From NCBI GenBank assembly GCA_041946865.1, contig JBHGBF010000020.1:1-39908 (forward strand): a stretch of 39,908 bases of DNA, given 5' to 3'. The first letter of the stretch is position 1; the number at the start of each line of letters is the position of its first letter. Below, one piece after another: positions 24,088 to 33,294 of this stretch. A model generated the notes under the pieces. That model did no database searches, had not been told where the DNA came from, and saw only the letters and a program-made list of their open reading frames with translations. The DNA is from RPQK01 sp041946865. Lineage in GTDB: Bacteria > Acidobacteriota > UBA6911 > RPQK01. A program made the position numbers and the translations under genes.

Positions 24088-26235
24088 ATGGCCTGCGCCG
24101 CCGCTCTGCTCTTCCCTGCCCTTGCGAGCCTGAGTTGGGGGATGCCCCGCGAGAACTGGGCAATCAATGTGCTTTCCGGTCGGGCGGACATGGTGACCGG
24201 GAATGGCGCTTTGGTGAGCGTGAGCATCCCTCCCGGCATCAGCCGCTCGGCTTTCCGAGTTCTGCTCAACGGTCGCGACGTGACGCCGCTGTTTCGCCCG
24301 GACCGTGATACGGACTTGCCGGTTGGCCTTCTACAGGACCTCGAATTGGGCCGAAACCTGGTAGAAATCACGTGCGGGGGCAAGCAGCGAGCGCGCCTCG
24401 AGCTGATCAACCATCCGATCACGGGTCCGGTGTTTTCCGGCCCGCACCAGGCGCCGTTCATCTGTCAGACCGAAGCCGTGGGACTGGGGACGCCGGTTGA
24501 TGGCAACTGCAGTGCGCCCACGCGCGTGACTTACTATTACAAGTCAACAAACCCGCCGGAAAGAGGCGCCGCTGCCGGCGCGGCTCCCGGCTGGGGTATT
24601 CCCCCCGGGTTCAAGGTACTGGACACGGCCGGACCGCGCCCGTCCGACGTCGCTAAGGTCACGACAAGCGAGGGGAACACGGTGAATTACGTTGTGCGAC
24701 GGGAAATGGGGACTATTAACCGGGCCATTTATGCGATTGCCTTCCTCCACGAACCCAATGAGCCCCTGCCGGATCCCTGGCGCCGGGTGCCCGGCTGGAA
24801 TGGTCGTCTCGTGTATCTGTTCGGCGGGGGCTGCTCGGCAGGCTATCACCAGGGCGCGCCGCTTCCCGCCCTCAACGACATGATGCTGTCTCAGGGCTAC
24901 GCCGTCGCGACCGCCTCGCTGAACGTATTCGGGAACGACTGCAATGACCTGATCTCGACCGAAACCATGATGATGGTCAAAGAGCACTTCATCGAACAGT
25001 TTGGCGCACCGATCTATACGATCGGTTCGGGCGGCTCCGGCGGTGCGATGCAGCAGTACCTTATCGCCCAGAATTACCCCGGCCTGCTCGACGGTATCAT
25101 GCCATCCGTCAGCTACCCGGACATCATCAGCACGCTGACATTTGCCGTCGATTGCGCCCTCCTGGACCAGGCTTTTCGAACCTCGAGCCTGACCTGGACC
25201 GAAGAGCAGAAAACGAGCGTCTCAGGCTTCGCCACGTGGAAGACGGCTGAACGATGGAACGGGAGTTTTTCGCCCGGGTGGGTGCTTCCGACGAGATGCG
25301 CCCCGGTCATACCCAAGTCGCTGGTCTATGACACGATCGCGAACCCCACAGGGACCCGGTGCGGAATTTACGACAACCAGGTCAATGCCTTCGGGAGGGA
25401 CCCGGGCACCGGTTTTGCGCGGCGGGCGCTGGATAACGTCGGGGTCCAGTACGGCCTTGTTGCCTTCAATCAGGGAAAGATCACTGCCGAACAGTTTCTG
25501 GATTTGAACGAGCGCATCGGCGGCTATGACCTGGATGGGAAGATCGTTCCCCAGCGCACCTCAGCCGACCCGGAGGCGCTCCGTCTCGCCTATCAGACCG
25601 GCCGAATCAACACCGCAACCGATGGCCTGAGCGCTATTCCGATTATCGATGTGCGCCCGTACACCGACGATACGGGAGATATCCATGACCGGGTCCGCTC
25701 GCTCGCGACGCGGGCACGGCTGATAGCGGCCAACGGCAGCGCCGATAATCAGGTGATTTGGACCGTTCCGGGAACGTCGGGCGACGGAGAGAGGCGACAG
25801 GGGCCGGGCAATGCATTCGATGCAAGCCTCAAGGAGGCGCTGCGACAGATGGACCTCTGGCTGTCGGCCATAAAGAAGGACAGATCGAGTAAGCGGGGAA
25901 CGGCGAAAGTCGCGCGCAACAGGCCCTCGGGGTTGAGCGACGCATGCTGGACCGCGTCGGGCGAGAAGATCCTGGAAACGGCGTCCTCTCAGGCAACGCG
26001 ACGCTGTGATGTCTTGTTTCCGATTCACGGCGACCCGCGAATCGCGGCCGGGGCCCCGCTCGCCGGAGATATCCTCAAATGCGCGCTCCAGCCGGTTGAT
26101 CCCAAGGATTACGCGAGCCCTATGACGGCGGATCAGGTGAAAAGACTCCGCCGGATTTTTTCGTCGGGAGTATGCGACTATAGCCGGCCCGGGATCGCCC
26201 AACAGAAGGCCCCGGCCACGTGGCGCCGGTATTGA
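24088..26235 (+). CDS. Secreted DUF6351-like esterase
   Basis: A 715-residue exported protein, taken from ATG 24088, where a signal peptide begins (MACAAALLFPALASLSWG). The open frame reaches back to 23947 through a tandem repeat, so earlier starts are doubtful. NHPITGPVFSGPHQAPFICQTE, then NCSAPTRVTYYYKS, match the DUF6351 family as I know it (quoted segments at about residues 110-180). An alpha/beta-hydrolase elbow GSGGSGGAMQQY gives a candidate nucleophile Ser, and HDRVRS near 580 lies where family members end their catalytic region. The family is related in layout to tannase/feruloyl-esterase proteins. Its stop is only five bases from the stop of the convergent sulfatase. Substrate is unknown; ester-linked aromatic or acyl groups are likely. 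Confidence 0.72.
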   Translation: MACAAALLFPALASLSWGMPRENWAINVLSGRADMVTGNGALVSVSIPPGISRSAFRVLLNGRDVTPLFRPDRDTDLPVGLLQDLELGRNLVEITCGGKQRARLELINHPITGPVFSGPHQAPFICQTEAVGLGTPVDGNCSAPTRVTYYYKSTNPPERGAAAGAAPGWGIPPGFKVLDTAGPRPSDVAKVTTSEGNTVNYVVRREMGTINRAIYAIAFLHEPNEPLPDPWRRVPGWNGRLVYLFGGGCSAGYHQGAPLPALNDMMLSQGYAVATASLNVFGNDCNDLISTETMMMVKEHFIEQFGAPIYTIGSGGSGGAMQQYLIAQNYPGLLDGIMPSVSYPDIISTLTFAVDCALLDQAFRTSSLTWTEEQKTSVSGFATWKTAERWNGSFSPGWVLPTRCAPVIPKSLVYDTIANPTGTRCGIYDNQVNAFGRDPGTGFARRALDNVGVQYGLVAFNQGKITAEQFLDLNERIGGYDLDGKIVPQRTSADPEALRLAYQTGRINTATDGLSAIPIIDVRPYTDDTGDIHDRVRSLATRARLIAANGSADNQVIWTVPGTSGDGERRQGPGNAFDASLKEALRQMDLWLSAIKKDRSSKRGTAKVARNRPSGLSDACWTASGEKILETASSQATRRCDVLFPIHGDPRIAAGAPLAGDILKCALQPVDPKDYASPMTADQVKRLRRIFSSGVCDYSRPGIAQQKAPATWRRY

Positions 26236-26240
26236 CAGTA

Positions 26241-27707
26241 TTATTTCTCCTGTCGTTCCTCCTCTTGCTGCAAAAGCTCCAGAGGATAGGGCGCGCCTGC
26301 CAATCGGGATTCCAGTTGGTTCACACCGGGTTTCATGCCTGCCTTGTGCTTCGAGACAACCTCGAGAATCTGCTGGATTACTTCAGGTTGCTGCTTTGAT
26401 AGATCGCGTTTCTCCGAGGGATCAGTTTGCAGGTTGAAAAGGAGGGGAGGGTCGTGTGGTTGCGCCTCATCAGCACCCCATTCCGACCGGGTGAAGAAGT
26501 GGGCTTTGTACTCCTTGTATCGAACCGCGTGAAGCCGCGTGCCGCGGTAGTAGAAGACCGTTTCTCGAGCGCTCTTTCCTTTACCCCTTAGAACCGGGGT
26601 CAAATCAAACCCGTCCAGGACCCGGTCGTCGATTTGGCTGAGGCCCGCCAACGTTGTGAAAGTCGGGAGGAGGTCCATGGTTGTTCCCAAATCCATGACG
26701 ACCCCCGGCGCGATTGTCCCTGGCCACCAGAAGATTGCCGGCACCCGCATGCCACCCTCAAAAGTCCCTCCCTTACCCCCGCGCAGCAGCCCTGCCGAAC
26801 CGCCGTGTTCGTTGTATTCCAGCCAGGGGCCGTTGTCACTCGTGAAAACTACCAATGTTTGCCTCTCAAGGCCCAGTTCCTGAAGCGTATCCACTATCTC
26901 TCCAACACTCCAGTCGATCTCCTCCATAACGTCGCCGTAGAGACCGGCGAGGCTGCGTCCCCGAAATCGCTCGGAAGCAAACAGCGGCACGTGGGGCATC
27001 GTGTGCGCCAGGTACAGGAAAAACGGTTTGTCTTTTTGAGACCGAATGAATTTCACGGCTTCTTCGGTGTATCGCCGGGTGATCGTAGCTTGATCCGCCG
27101 GCCGCTCAACCAGTTCGCCGTTGCGAAGTACCGGGACGTTCCAGTACTCGGCTCTGGGAGAGTAGAAGGCCTGTCTTCCCTTGGGCGATTCCGCCGTTCG
27201 CTCCATGTCGTTGGAGTACGGAATGCCGAAGTAGTAATCAAAACCGTTAGCAGTAGGCAGGTATTCAGGGAGATGACCCAAGTGCCATTTCCCTACACAC
27301 GCAGTCGCATAGCCTTTCTGCTTCAGAAGCTCGGCGATGGTAATCTCCTCCGGGGGCAAACCGCCTGCCGAATCCGGAAACAGGACGCGACGTCCATCGG
27401 AGGCCATACCGGTACGGATCGGCAGCCTTCCAGTCAGCAGAGCGGCTCGACTCGGAGTGCAGACCGAAGAACCAGTGTAGAAGTTCGTCCATTTTTGACC
27501 GTCCTGGGCGAGCCGATCCAGCCGTGGTGTCCGTATCGTTGGGTGGCCAAAAACTCCGAGATCCCCATAGCCCAGATCATCGCAGAGAATTACGATGAAA
27601 TTGGGCGGACGCACGGCCTCCGCGGATCCTGGGTGGCTTTCGCGGTTGCAGCTCAAGCAAAAAAGCGATAGAACAACGGCTAAAGAGATGATCAGACAGG
27701 ATTTCAT
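26241..27707 (-). CDS. Exported type I sulfatase (arylsulfatase A-like), probable lipoprotein
   Basis: A 488-residue sulfatase. The leader MKSCLIISLAVVLSLFCLSC ends in a Cys at residue 20 with Ser at -1, so it may be a lipoprotein despite an imperfect lipobox. FIVILCDDLGYGDLG carries the metal-binding Asp pair. CTPSR at 83-87 is the formylglycine signature, GKWHLGHLPEYLP gives the active-site Lys and His, and TSDNGPWLEY the metal-binding Asp-Asn. The pattern is that of arylsulfatase A/GalNAc-6-sulfatase. GGAGGG lies just before the ATG. Together with the DUF6351-like gene it forms a tight convergent pair. GCTAGATAGC at 27960-27969 is in its upstream region. Confidence 0.9.
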   Translation of the reverse strand: MKSCLIISLAVVLSLFCLSCNRESHPGSAEAVRPPNFIVILCDDLGYGDLGVFGHPTIRTPRLDRLAQDGQKWTNFYTGSSVCTPSRAALLTGRLPIRTGMASDGRRVLFPDSAGGLPPEEITIAELLKQKGYATACVGKWHLGHLPEYLPTANGFDYYFGIPYSNDMERTAESPKGRQAFYSPRAEYWNVPVLRNGELVERPADQATITRRYTEEAVKFIRSQKDKPFFLYLAHTMPHVPLFASERFRGRSLAGLYGDVMEEIDWSVGEIVDTLQELGLERQTLVVFTSDNGPWLEYNEHGGSAGLLRGGKGGTFEGGMRVPAIFWWPGTIAPGVVMDLGTTMDLLPTFTTLAGLSQIDDRVLDGFDLTPVLRGKGKSARETVFYYRGTRLHAVRYKEYKAHFFTRSEWGADEAQPHDPPLLFNLQTDPSEKRDLSKQQPEVIQQILEVVSKHKAGMKPGVNQLESRLAGAPYPLELLQQEEERQEK

Positions 27708-28141
27708 TGTCCCTCCATTTCGACCCCAACCATAAGCCGGCTTCCGAACTCGGAGTTCTCCACTCGGTGCTTTGGCTTTGCCGTATCATTCGCGACCCAA
27801 GCGAGCGAAGCTATTACAGCGACTTAGGGCCACGATTGTCCACATATATAGGGCGACGACGTCCACACATATTTGGCTATATACAACCTTTTCCCCGTGC
27901 ACCCAGCTGGTACTTCTGTCCCGTGGCGCAACGGGTTTGGCTTGGCCTTTCATGCTGGCGCTAGATAGCGAGGTGTTGACAGACTCGGGCAGTCCGACGG
28001 ATCCTCTGCCACCAAGCCAAGTCTGCGGAGAAAAGCATTGAGAAAGCCGGACTAGCGTGACTATAGTAAGCCACGGTAATTGGGGAGAAGCAGATCCATG
28101 ATCTCCCGGGTGGTCCGAAGTACGTTAGATCGCTTCAAGAT
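27708..28141. other. Divergent intergenic region (sulfatase / DUF4185-like gene)
   Basis: No gene is seen. It is locally AT-richer (27840-27890). It contains the inverted repeat CGCTA-GA-TAGCG (27959-27970) and the candidate promoter for the plus-strand gene listed separately. Confidence 0.6.
28038..28067 (+). promoter_or_regulatory. Candidate promoter of the DUF4185-like gene
   Basis: TTGAGA (28038-28043), 18 bp, TATAGT (28062-28067), giving a leader of about 68 bases to the ATG at 28142. Confidence 0.5.
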
Positions 28142-29476
28142 ATGATCTTCACAAAACGAGTTCTCTGTTTGTGCTGTCTGCTCTGGGCATCGGTTTTCGT
28201 CTTCCCTGAAGGCAAAACGGGTGAACCAGGGAGATTTGACCCCTTTGTCTGGCCGTCGGACCCACCAGCCGACTGCCCTTTCCCGAAGTCTGAAAGCCTC
28301 ACCGGACTCCAGTTTGCTGGGAGGTTTGGCGACTATCGCCTGCCGGATACTCGGCTGGCCGACACCTGGTATCCAGTGTGGGCGTCAGACGGCAACCTTT
28401 ATTCCCCCTACACCGATGGCCGCGTGCCCCGCAAGGATGGCGTTTACGACCGAGCGTTGAGCTTTAACACGTCGGAGCGGATCGCTACCAGCGGGCACGC
28501 AGTGCTGATCGGCGATGACCCGCTCAGGCTCCAGGTCTACAGCCTGGGCCTTGCGGAAGGGGACCCATCGCCGTACAGAGGCCGTTACCCGTGCGGCAGC
28601 CTCGTCCACAATGGCATTTGGTACTACGGCACGTATTGTCTCGGACCCGAACCGCTGACGTACTACGGCGGCAAGATGTACAACTGGCCCTGGCTGGGGC
28701 CGCTGGTTGGTTTCCGCATCTCCCGTGACTACGGCAGGACCTGGGAAGAGACCCCACACACTCCAGCCAAACCTCTGTTCCCGGAAACGGGCATGTGGGG
28801 TTACCCGGTGAAGCTAGGTTCGCCGCACTTCGTCGATTTCGGCAAGAACATGGAACACTCTCCGGACGGCAAGGCCTATCTGGTGGGACACGGCGCCGCC
28901 GAAGACGACCCGAAACCGCGTTTCGCGAATTTGAGTTGGATTTCGGGCGACCAGATCTACCTGGCTCGCGTCACCCCAACCCCGGAGACCATCAACGATG
29001 CCTCACAGTACGAGTTTTTCGCCGGCCATGACGCGAGCGGCGCACCGAAGTGGTCACGCGATTTCAAGGAGATCCAACCGCTCCTGGAGTGGAACAACCA
29101 CATGGGTTGCGTGACCGTCACCTACGATGCACCGCTTCGGAAGTACCTGATGTGCGTCACGGACGGCTGGCCCACGGTGGCCAAGATGAGCTCTTACATC
29201 CTGGAAGCCGACGCCATCACCGGGCCGTGGCGCCTGGTGACTTACATGAAGGACTTCGGCGAGCAGGCGTACTTCCTTGATTTCCCCTCGAAATTCATCA
29301 GCCCTGACGGATACACTCTCTGGTTGTGCTACTCGGCCAATTTCACGACTCCCTGGGCAGGCAATGCCTGGGAGGATGCGCCGACAAAACTGCGGCCCAA
29401 CCCGCCGGGCAGCTGGTACGGGCTGGTCTTGCAGGAGGTCAGGCTGTTAAAGGCCGATCAGGCGAAGCAGCGGTGA
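28142..29476 (+). CDS. Secreted DUF4185-like beta-propeller protein
   Basis: A 444-residue exported protein (signal VLCLCCLLWASVFVFPEG). DTWYPVWASDGNLYSPYTDG at 68-87 is the pattern I associate with DUF4185. Further blade-like repeats include GIWYYGTYCLG, RISRDYGRTWEETP (an Asp-box-like S-x-D-x-G-x-T-W), GDQIYLARV and DGYTLWLCYSANFT. This points to a five- or six-bladed propeller of the sialidase/GH43-like type. A weak ribosome site is present (TCAAGAT). It is followed by the second giant hairpin and the CehA-like gene on the same strand. Activity is unproven; sugar binding or glycosidase action in the periplasm is the most likely role. Confidence 0.65.
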   Translation: MIFTKRVLCLCCLLWASVFVFPEGKTGEPGRFDPFVWPSDPPADCPFPKSESLTGLQFAGRFGDYRLPDTRLADTWYPVWASDGNLYSPYTDGRVPRKDGVYDRALSFNTSERIATSGHAVLIGDDPLRLQVYSLGLAEGDPSPYRGRYPCGSLVHNGIWYYGTYCLGPEPLTYYGGKMYNWPWLGPLVGFRISRDYGRTWEETPHTPAKPLFPETGMWGYPVKLGSPHFVDFGKNMEHSPDGKAYLVGHGAAEDDPKPRFANLSWISGDQIYLARVTPTPETINDASQYEFFAGHDASGAPKWSRDFKEIQPLLEWNNHMGCVTVTYDAPLRKYLMCVTDGWPTVAKMSSYILEADAITGPWRLVTYMKDFGEQAYFLDFPSKFISPDGYTLWLCYSANFTTPWAGNAWEDAPTKLRPNPPGSWYGLVLQEVRLLKADQAKQR

Positions 29477-29493
29477 GAGTGATGTCATGAGGT

Positions 29494-29573
29494 AATTGCA
29501 AAAAATCCGCGACGGGCTTCCAGGTCCGGCAGTCTTGCCGGACCTGGAAGCCCGTCGCGGATTTTTTGCAATT
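29494..29573. repeat. Perfect 38-bp-stem hairpin with conserved apex, copy 2
   Basis: Bases 29494-29531 pair perfectly with 29536-29573 around loop GTCT. The apical 24 bp match the hairpin at 21230-21303, including loop orientation; outer arms are different and include an A6/T6 run. It lies 17 bases after one stop and 17 bases before the next start, filling the whole gap between two plus-strand genes. Confidence 0.9.
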
Positions 29574-29590
29574 GGGAGCGAGGGAAAGCG

Positions 29591-32227
29591 ATGAAAGTAT
29601 CTCGACGGGAGTTTCTGGAAACGTCAGCGGTAGTGGCCGCCGCGGTGCAGTCCGCGCAGGGCGCGGCCGATGCTGACTCGGGCGCGCTTCGCCCGCATAC
29701 CCCGAACTTCGTGCCACTGCCGTTGAAGGGCAATTACAGCCTCGGTGATCTCGCCGGCGCGGGCCTGTCGGAGTCGATGACGAAGGCCCTGCCTCATGCC
29801 CCGGCCAGAAGCCAGGTGGGTTGGGGAATTCCTTTCGAAGTCGGCCGCGTGGTGTTCCTGAAAGACCAGCCGGTCGTGGAGAAAGTGGCCGGCGTCAAGG
29901 CCGAGTGGTTGGTCTTCATGCACACCACCGACCTCGAGCCGCTGAACTGGAATGCGCAGGGCTTCCTGGCGGAGCCGGTCGGTGAAGGCCGTCTGGGCGA
30001 GCATGTGGCCGACTATGTGATCCAGTATGTCGACAAGACCGAGGTGCGCTGCAGCATTCAGAGAAGACATCACATCGGAGCCTTCCGCAAGCGTTGGGGC
30101 GAGAATTGCTTTCAAGCTGTCGCACAAAGGGCGCCTTTCCCGGTCGATCCCAGTCAGGAGGAGAGTGTGGCCTGGGGGTTCGCGCAGCAGCGTTTAAACC
30201 CGGGTGACAACGGCCCCTGGCTGAACTGGCTATGGGCCTGGCAGAATCCGCATCCGGATAAGGCGATCGTGGGCCTCCGATTCGAGCCCAAGTGCGGGAC
30301 GACCATCATCTCGGCCATTTCAGCGGGACGGGCATCGAGCCATCCCCTGCGCTGGGAAACCCGCCGGAAAGCACTGCTGACGTTGCCGGCCGGTACCCGG
30401 TTTGATTACGCGCTGGGGAAGACGGGGCTGCTCAGCACAGTTCGGCTGGACATGGGGCAGGTCATTTCAGCGCAGCCACGTTTTTTGTATCCGAATTCGC
30501 AATGGGCCGACACGTACAACAACAAGGTCCCGGAAGTCTCCAAGGACCAGGTTTTGATCGAATACGCGGCACACCCAGACGCCCGGTTTCACCTGGCCGG
30601 AGGTCAGATCATCCCCGTGTCGGAAGTAGCGGCAGCGCCAAGTGGGGCGCTTCTGGCGCCGGTTGCGCCCGCCTTGAAGCGGGTGAAGATCCGGGTCGTG
30701 GAAAAGGGCGGCAAGAAACCCGTGGCCGTTAAGCTTCACGTCCATGGCGAGAGCGGCGAGTGTCTCCCGCCAGTGGACAGACAGCGGCTCCCCAGCAGCC
30801 GTTTCTTCGAGGACTACACCCCAGAATTCCAGCACATGGCAAGGCATCGATGCGTCTACATCCCGGGCGAGACGATCATAGACCTCCCCCTGGGTAATGT
30901 GTATCTGGAGGTGAGCAAAGGTTTTGAGATCAAACCGGTCCGTCAGGTAGTCCAAGTGGGTCCAAACACAGACGTCATCGAGATGCCGCTCGAAAAGGTT
31001 TTGCGCTGGCGGGAGGAGGGCTGGGTGACGGCCGATACGCACGTCCACTTCCTGTCCCCTCCGACCGCACTGCTGGAGGGCGCCGCCGAGGGGGTTAATG
31101 TCGTCAATCTGCTGGCCAGCCAGTGGGGAGAACTGATGACTAACGTCGGCGACTTTGACGGCAAGACCACCTACGGGACAATGGAGAGCGGGGGAGACGG
31201 AGAATGGCTGGTGCGGGTTGGAACCGAAAACCGGCAGCACGTGCTCGGCCACATCTCCCTGCTGGGCTATCGAGGCAACATCATTGCGCCGATGTGTGCC
31301 GGTGGGCCGAACGAGGCCGCTTTAGGCGACCCGGTCCACTGTCTGATGATGGAGTGGGCGGAACAGTGCCGGAGACAGGGTGGCTTGGTGGTGGTGCCGC
31401 ACTTTCCTAACCCCAGGGCCGAACACGCCGCGGATATCATCGCCGGAGTCATCGACGCGATCGAATTCACGTCGTGGGGCCTTCTCTACAACGGGATCGA
31501 CCCTTACTCGCTGTCCGACTACTACCGGTACTTGAACTGCGGTTCGTTCCTCCCTGCCGTGGGCGGCACCGACAAGATGAACGCCATAACGGCCGTGGGA
31601 ACGGTTCGAACTTACGCCAAGATCCCAGCCGACAAGCCGTTTACCTATGACACCTGGTTGGAGGCGATCAAGTCCGGGAATACGTTCGCGACCTATGGCC
31701 CGCTGCTCGAGTTCGCAGTCAACGGGAAGCCGCCCGGGACTCGCATCAAGTTGCCCGCCAGCGGAGGCTCAGTCGACGTGACCTGGAAACTGGCCAGTGT
31801 GACCGTGCCGATGACCCGGGTTGACCTGGTCGTGAGCGGGGAGATACGCGAGAGCCAAAGCATCGGCCCCTGGGAGGCGGCCGGGCACTGGACGGTCAAG
31901 GTCGGGAAGAGCTCCTGGCTGGCCCTGCTTGTGCGCGGACACTATCCGGACCAACCCGAGATCATCACGGCGCACAGCTCACCCGTCATAGCCGAGGTGG
32001 AAGGATCCGAATTTTATTCCCAAGCTGATGCGCTTTCGATCCTGCGGCAAATTGAGGGAACGCTCGCTTACTTGGACACGGTGGGAACGCGAGCCGAGGA
32101 CGAGGTTTACCAGAGGATGCGCTTGAAGATCACCTCGGTCTATCGTAGGCTTCACAACGACTTGCACAGGCGAGGCCACTATCACCTGCACACCTCGATA
32201 ACCGATCACCCCGAGCATCACCGTTGA
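29591..32227 (+). CDS. Tat-exported CehA/McbA-type PHP metallohydrolase
   Basis: An 878-residue protein. The Tat signal is SRREFLETSAVVAAAV. The first ~470 residues are beta-rich with a transthyretin-like stretch (VKLHVHGESGECLPP, YLEVSKGFEIKPV). A PHP hydrolase domain follows: ADTHVHF (metal ligands His484 and His486), GHISLLGY (about 552), VVVPHFPNP (His604) and GGTDKMN (Asp660), as in CehA/McbA family enzymes that cleave phosphoesters or esters such as carbaryl. A C-terminal beta domain and a helical end complete it. The start has GAGGGAAAGCG just upstream. Family function suggests ester or phosphodiester hydrolysis outside the cytoplasm, with no clue to substrate. It shares a strand and probably an operon with the propeller gene. 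Confidence 0.83.
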   Translation: MKVSRREFLETSAVVAAAVQSAQGAADADSGALRPHTPNFVPLPLKGNYSLGDLAGAGLSESMTKALPHAPARSQVGWGIPFEVGRVVFLKDQPVVEKVAGVKAEWLVFMHTTDLEPLNWNAQGFLAEPVGEGRLGEHVADYVIQYVDKTEVRCSIQRRHHIGAFRKRWGENCFQAVAQRAPFPVDPSQEESVAWGFAQQRLNPGDNGPWLNWLWAWQNPHPDKAIVGLRFEPKCGTTIISAISAGRASSHPLRWETRRKALLTLPAGTRFDYALGKTGLLSTVRLDMGQVISAQPRFLYPNSQWADTYNNKVPEVSKDQVLIEYAAHPDARFHLAGGQIIPVSEVAAAPSGALLAPVAPALKRVKIRVVEKGGKKPVAVKLHVHGESGECLPPVDRQRLPSSRFFEDYTPEFQHMARHRCVYIPGETIIDLPLGNVYLEVSKGFEIKPVRQVVQVGPNTDVIEMPLEKVLRWREEGWVTADTHVHFLSPPTALLEGAAEGVNVVNLLASQWGELMTNVGDFDGKTTYGTMESGGDGEWLVRVGTENRQHVLGHISLLGYRGNIIAPMCAGGPNEAALGDPVHCLMMEWAEQCRRQGGLVVVPHFPNPRAEHAADIIAGVIDAIEFTSWGLLYNGIDPYSLSDYYRYLNCGSFLPAVGGTDKMNAITAVGTVRTYAKIPADKPFTYDTWLEAIKSGNTFATYGPLLEFAVNGKPPGTRIKLPASGGSVDVTWKLASVTVPMTRVDLVVSGEIRESQSIGPWEAAGHWTVKVGKSSWLALLVRGHYPDQPEIITAHSSPVIAEVEGSEFYSQADALSILRQIEGTLAYLDTVGTRAEDEVYQRMRLKITSVYRRLHNDLHRRGHYHLHTSITDHPEHHR

Positions 32228-32346
32228 GTCGCCGTCTCCTGGAGGCGCAAGTTGGACGTTGCAGCCAGGGATACGTTGATCTCAGGCTGTCGTGAAAGAG
32301 GCGGGCAAGCGAGCGCGGGCCTCACGCCTGCATTCCCAATGCCACC

Positions 32347-33192
32347 TCATTCCACCACGACGAAGAGGTTGGGATCTACTGCGGCCGGCTTTTCGATTGT
32401 CGAGAAGCGGTTCGTCCAACGCATCACCGTCCCGGCCCGGCCGGTCTGAGTGGTGAACTCGATCGTCCAGGTGGTCGGAATTGCCCCACCCCCGGCTTCC
32501 TGGAAGTCATCGAAGCTTTCCTTGAGGATATACCAGGTCTCGTCTAGAGCAGCCGAGACGTTCGGATTGTGAACCATCGGGACACCAATCCGAACCTTAT
32601 GGATCGAGTGGCGGTGACGGAAGGTCTCTGGATCGAAATACAGACTGGTCTGCGCGCTTCCGCCCTTGCGGCCCCGGTACCTGAGCACGTGGTACTCTTT
32701 ATCGTCGACTTTCTTCAGGCCGTCGTACTTGACTTCGGCCTTGCGCTCCTGAAGCCGGGTAAGCGGCCAACCCGTCGAAAGAGAGCCGCCCAGCAGGCCC
32801 TCGGCAAGGACCTCTTTGAACTGCTTGAAGAAATTCTCCAGATCCGATCGGGTGCCCGGCGCAATCCAGCCGACCGAAACCTCTTTTCCGTCATAGGCAA
32901 GCTCTTCACCCGGGTACCCATTCAGACCGAAAAACATGGACAGCCGCACCTTGGGACCCTGCGAGGTCAGGGTCACCCGACCTCTTACCTCGTTCCCGCC
33001 TCGCGCATCCGTCAGGCTGCTCAGGCCTTCAGCCTTGAGGCTGTCAACCGTCTTTTGCATCGGACTCAAGGACGCCAGGTGCTTCTCGACCACTTCCTCG
33101 GGTTTCATCTTCTTGCCACACACGGCAACGCCGATCGAACAGCAGCCGACCAATGCCAAACATGTCCCCAATATTGCGAACCTTGACCGCAT
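32347..33192 (-). CDS. LolA-like lipoprotein, paralogue B
   Basis: A 281-residue protein starting at ATG 33192, which has AGGAGG nine bases upstream; a TTG at 33216 in frame has no such site. The signal peptide ends in LVGC, a good lipobox, so it should be a lipoprotein. The body is the same as in paralogue A (21331-22191): YPGEELAYDGKEVSVG, PGTRSDLENFFKQF, EGLLGGSLSTGWPL, LYFDPETFRHRHSI, WTIEFTT. The YFDPET phrase and strand pattern suggest a LolA/LppX-like curved sheet that holds a lipid or hydrophobic ligand. It follows TonB receptor 2 by about 100 bases, but a strong terminator lies between, so expression may be partial read-through or from its own promoter near GCTAGATAGC (33223-33232). 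Confidence 0.72.
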   Translation of the reverse strand: MRSRFAILGTCLALVGCCSIGVAVCGKKMKPEEVVEKHLASLSPMQKTVDSLKAEGLSSLTDARGGNEVRGRVTLTSQGPKVRLSMFFGLNGYPGEELAYDGKEVSVGWIAPGTRSDLENFFKQFKEVLAEGLLGGSLSTGWPLTRLQERKAEVKYDGLKKVDDKEYHVLRYRGRKGGSAQTSLYFDPETFRHRHSIHKVRIGVPMVHNPNVSAALDETWYILKESFDDFQEAGGGAIPTTWTIEFTTQTGRAGTVMRWTNRFSTIEKPAAVDPNLFVVVE

Positions 33193-33220
33193 TTCGTCAC
33201 TCCTCCTTGAAGCCAAAAAA

Positions 33221-33234
33221 CTGCTAGATAGCAG
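33221..33234. promoter_or_regulatory. Inverted repeat CTGCTA-GA-TAGCAG upstream of paralogue B
   Basis: A perfect 6-bp inverted repeat with a GA spacer ends 29 bases before the ATG. Its core GCTAGATAGC recurs exactly at 27960-27969. It is an operator candidate. Confidence 0.4.
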
Positions 33235-33251
33235 ATTGGTGCAAAAAGAAA

Positions 33252-33276
33252 AAGAGGCCGGCTGCTCCGGCCTCTT
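33252..33276 (-). terminator. Intrinsic terminator of TonB receptor 2
   Basis: AAGAGGCCGG (33252-33261) pairs with CCGGCCTCTT (33267-33276). On the minus strand the hairpin is followed by TTTCTTTTTG (33251-33242), a typical U-tract. It begins 19 bases after the receptor stop. Confidence 0.88.
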
Positions 33277-33294
33277 CGCAGGGGAACGACTTCC

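Noticed and set aside
27976..27981. TTGACA as a -35 box for the DUF4185-like gene
   Set aside because: No -10-like hexamer is present 16-18 bp downstream.
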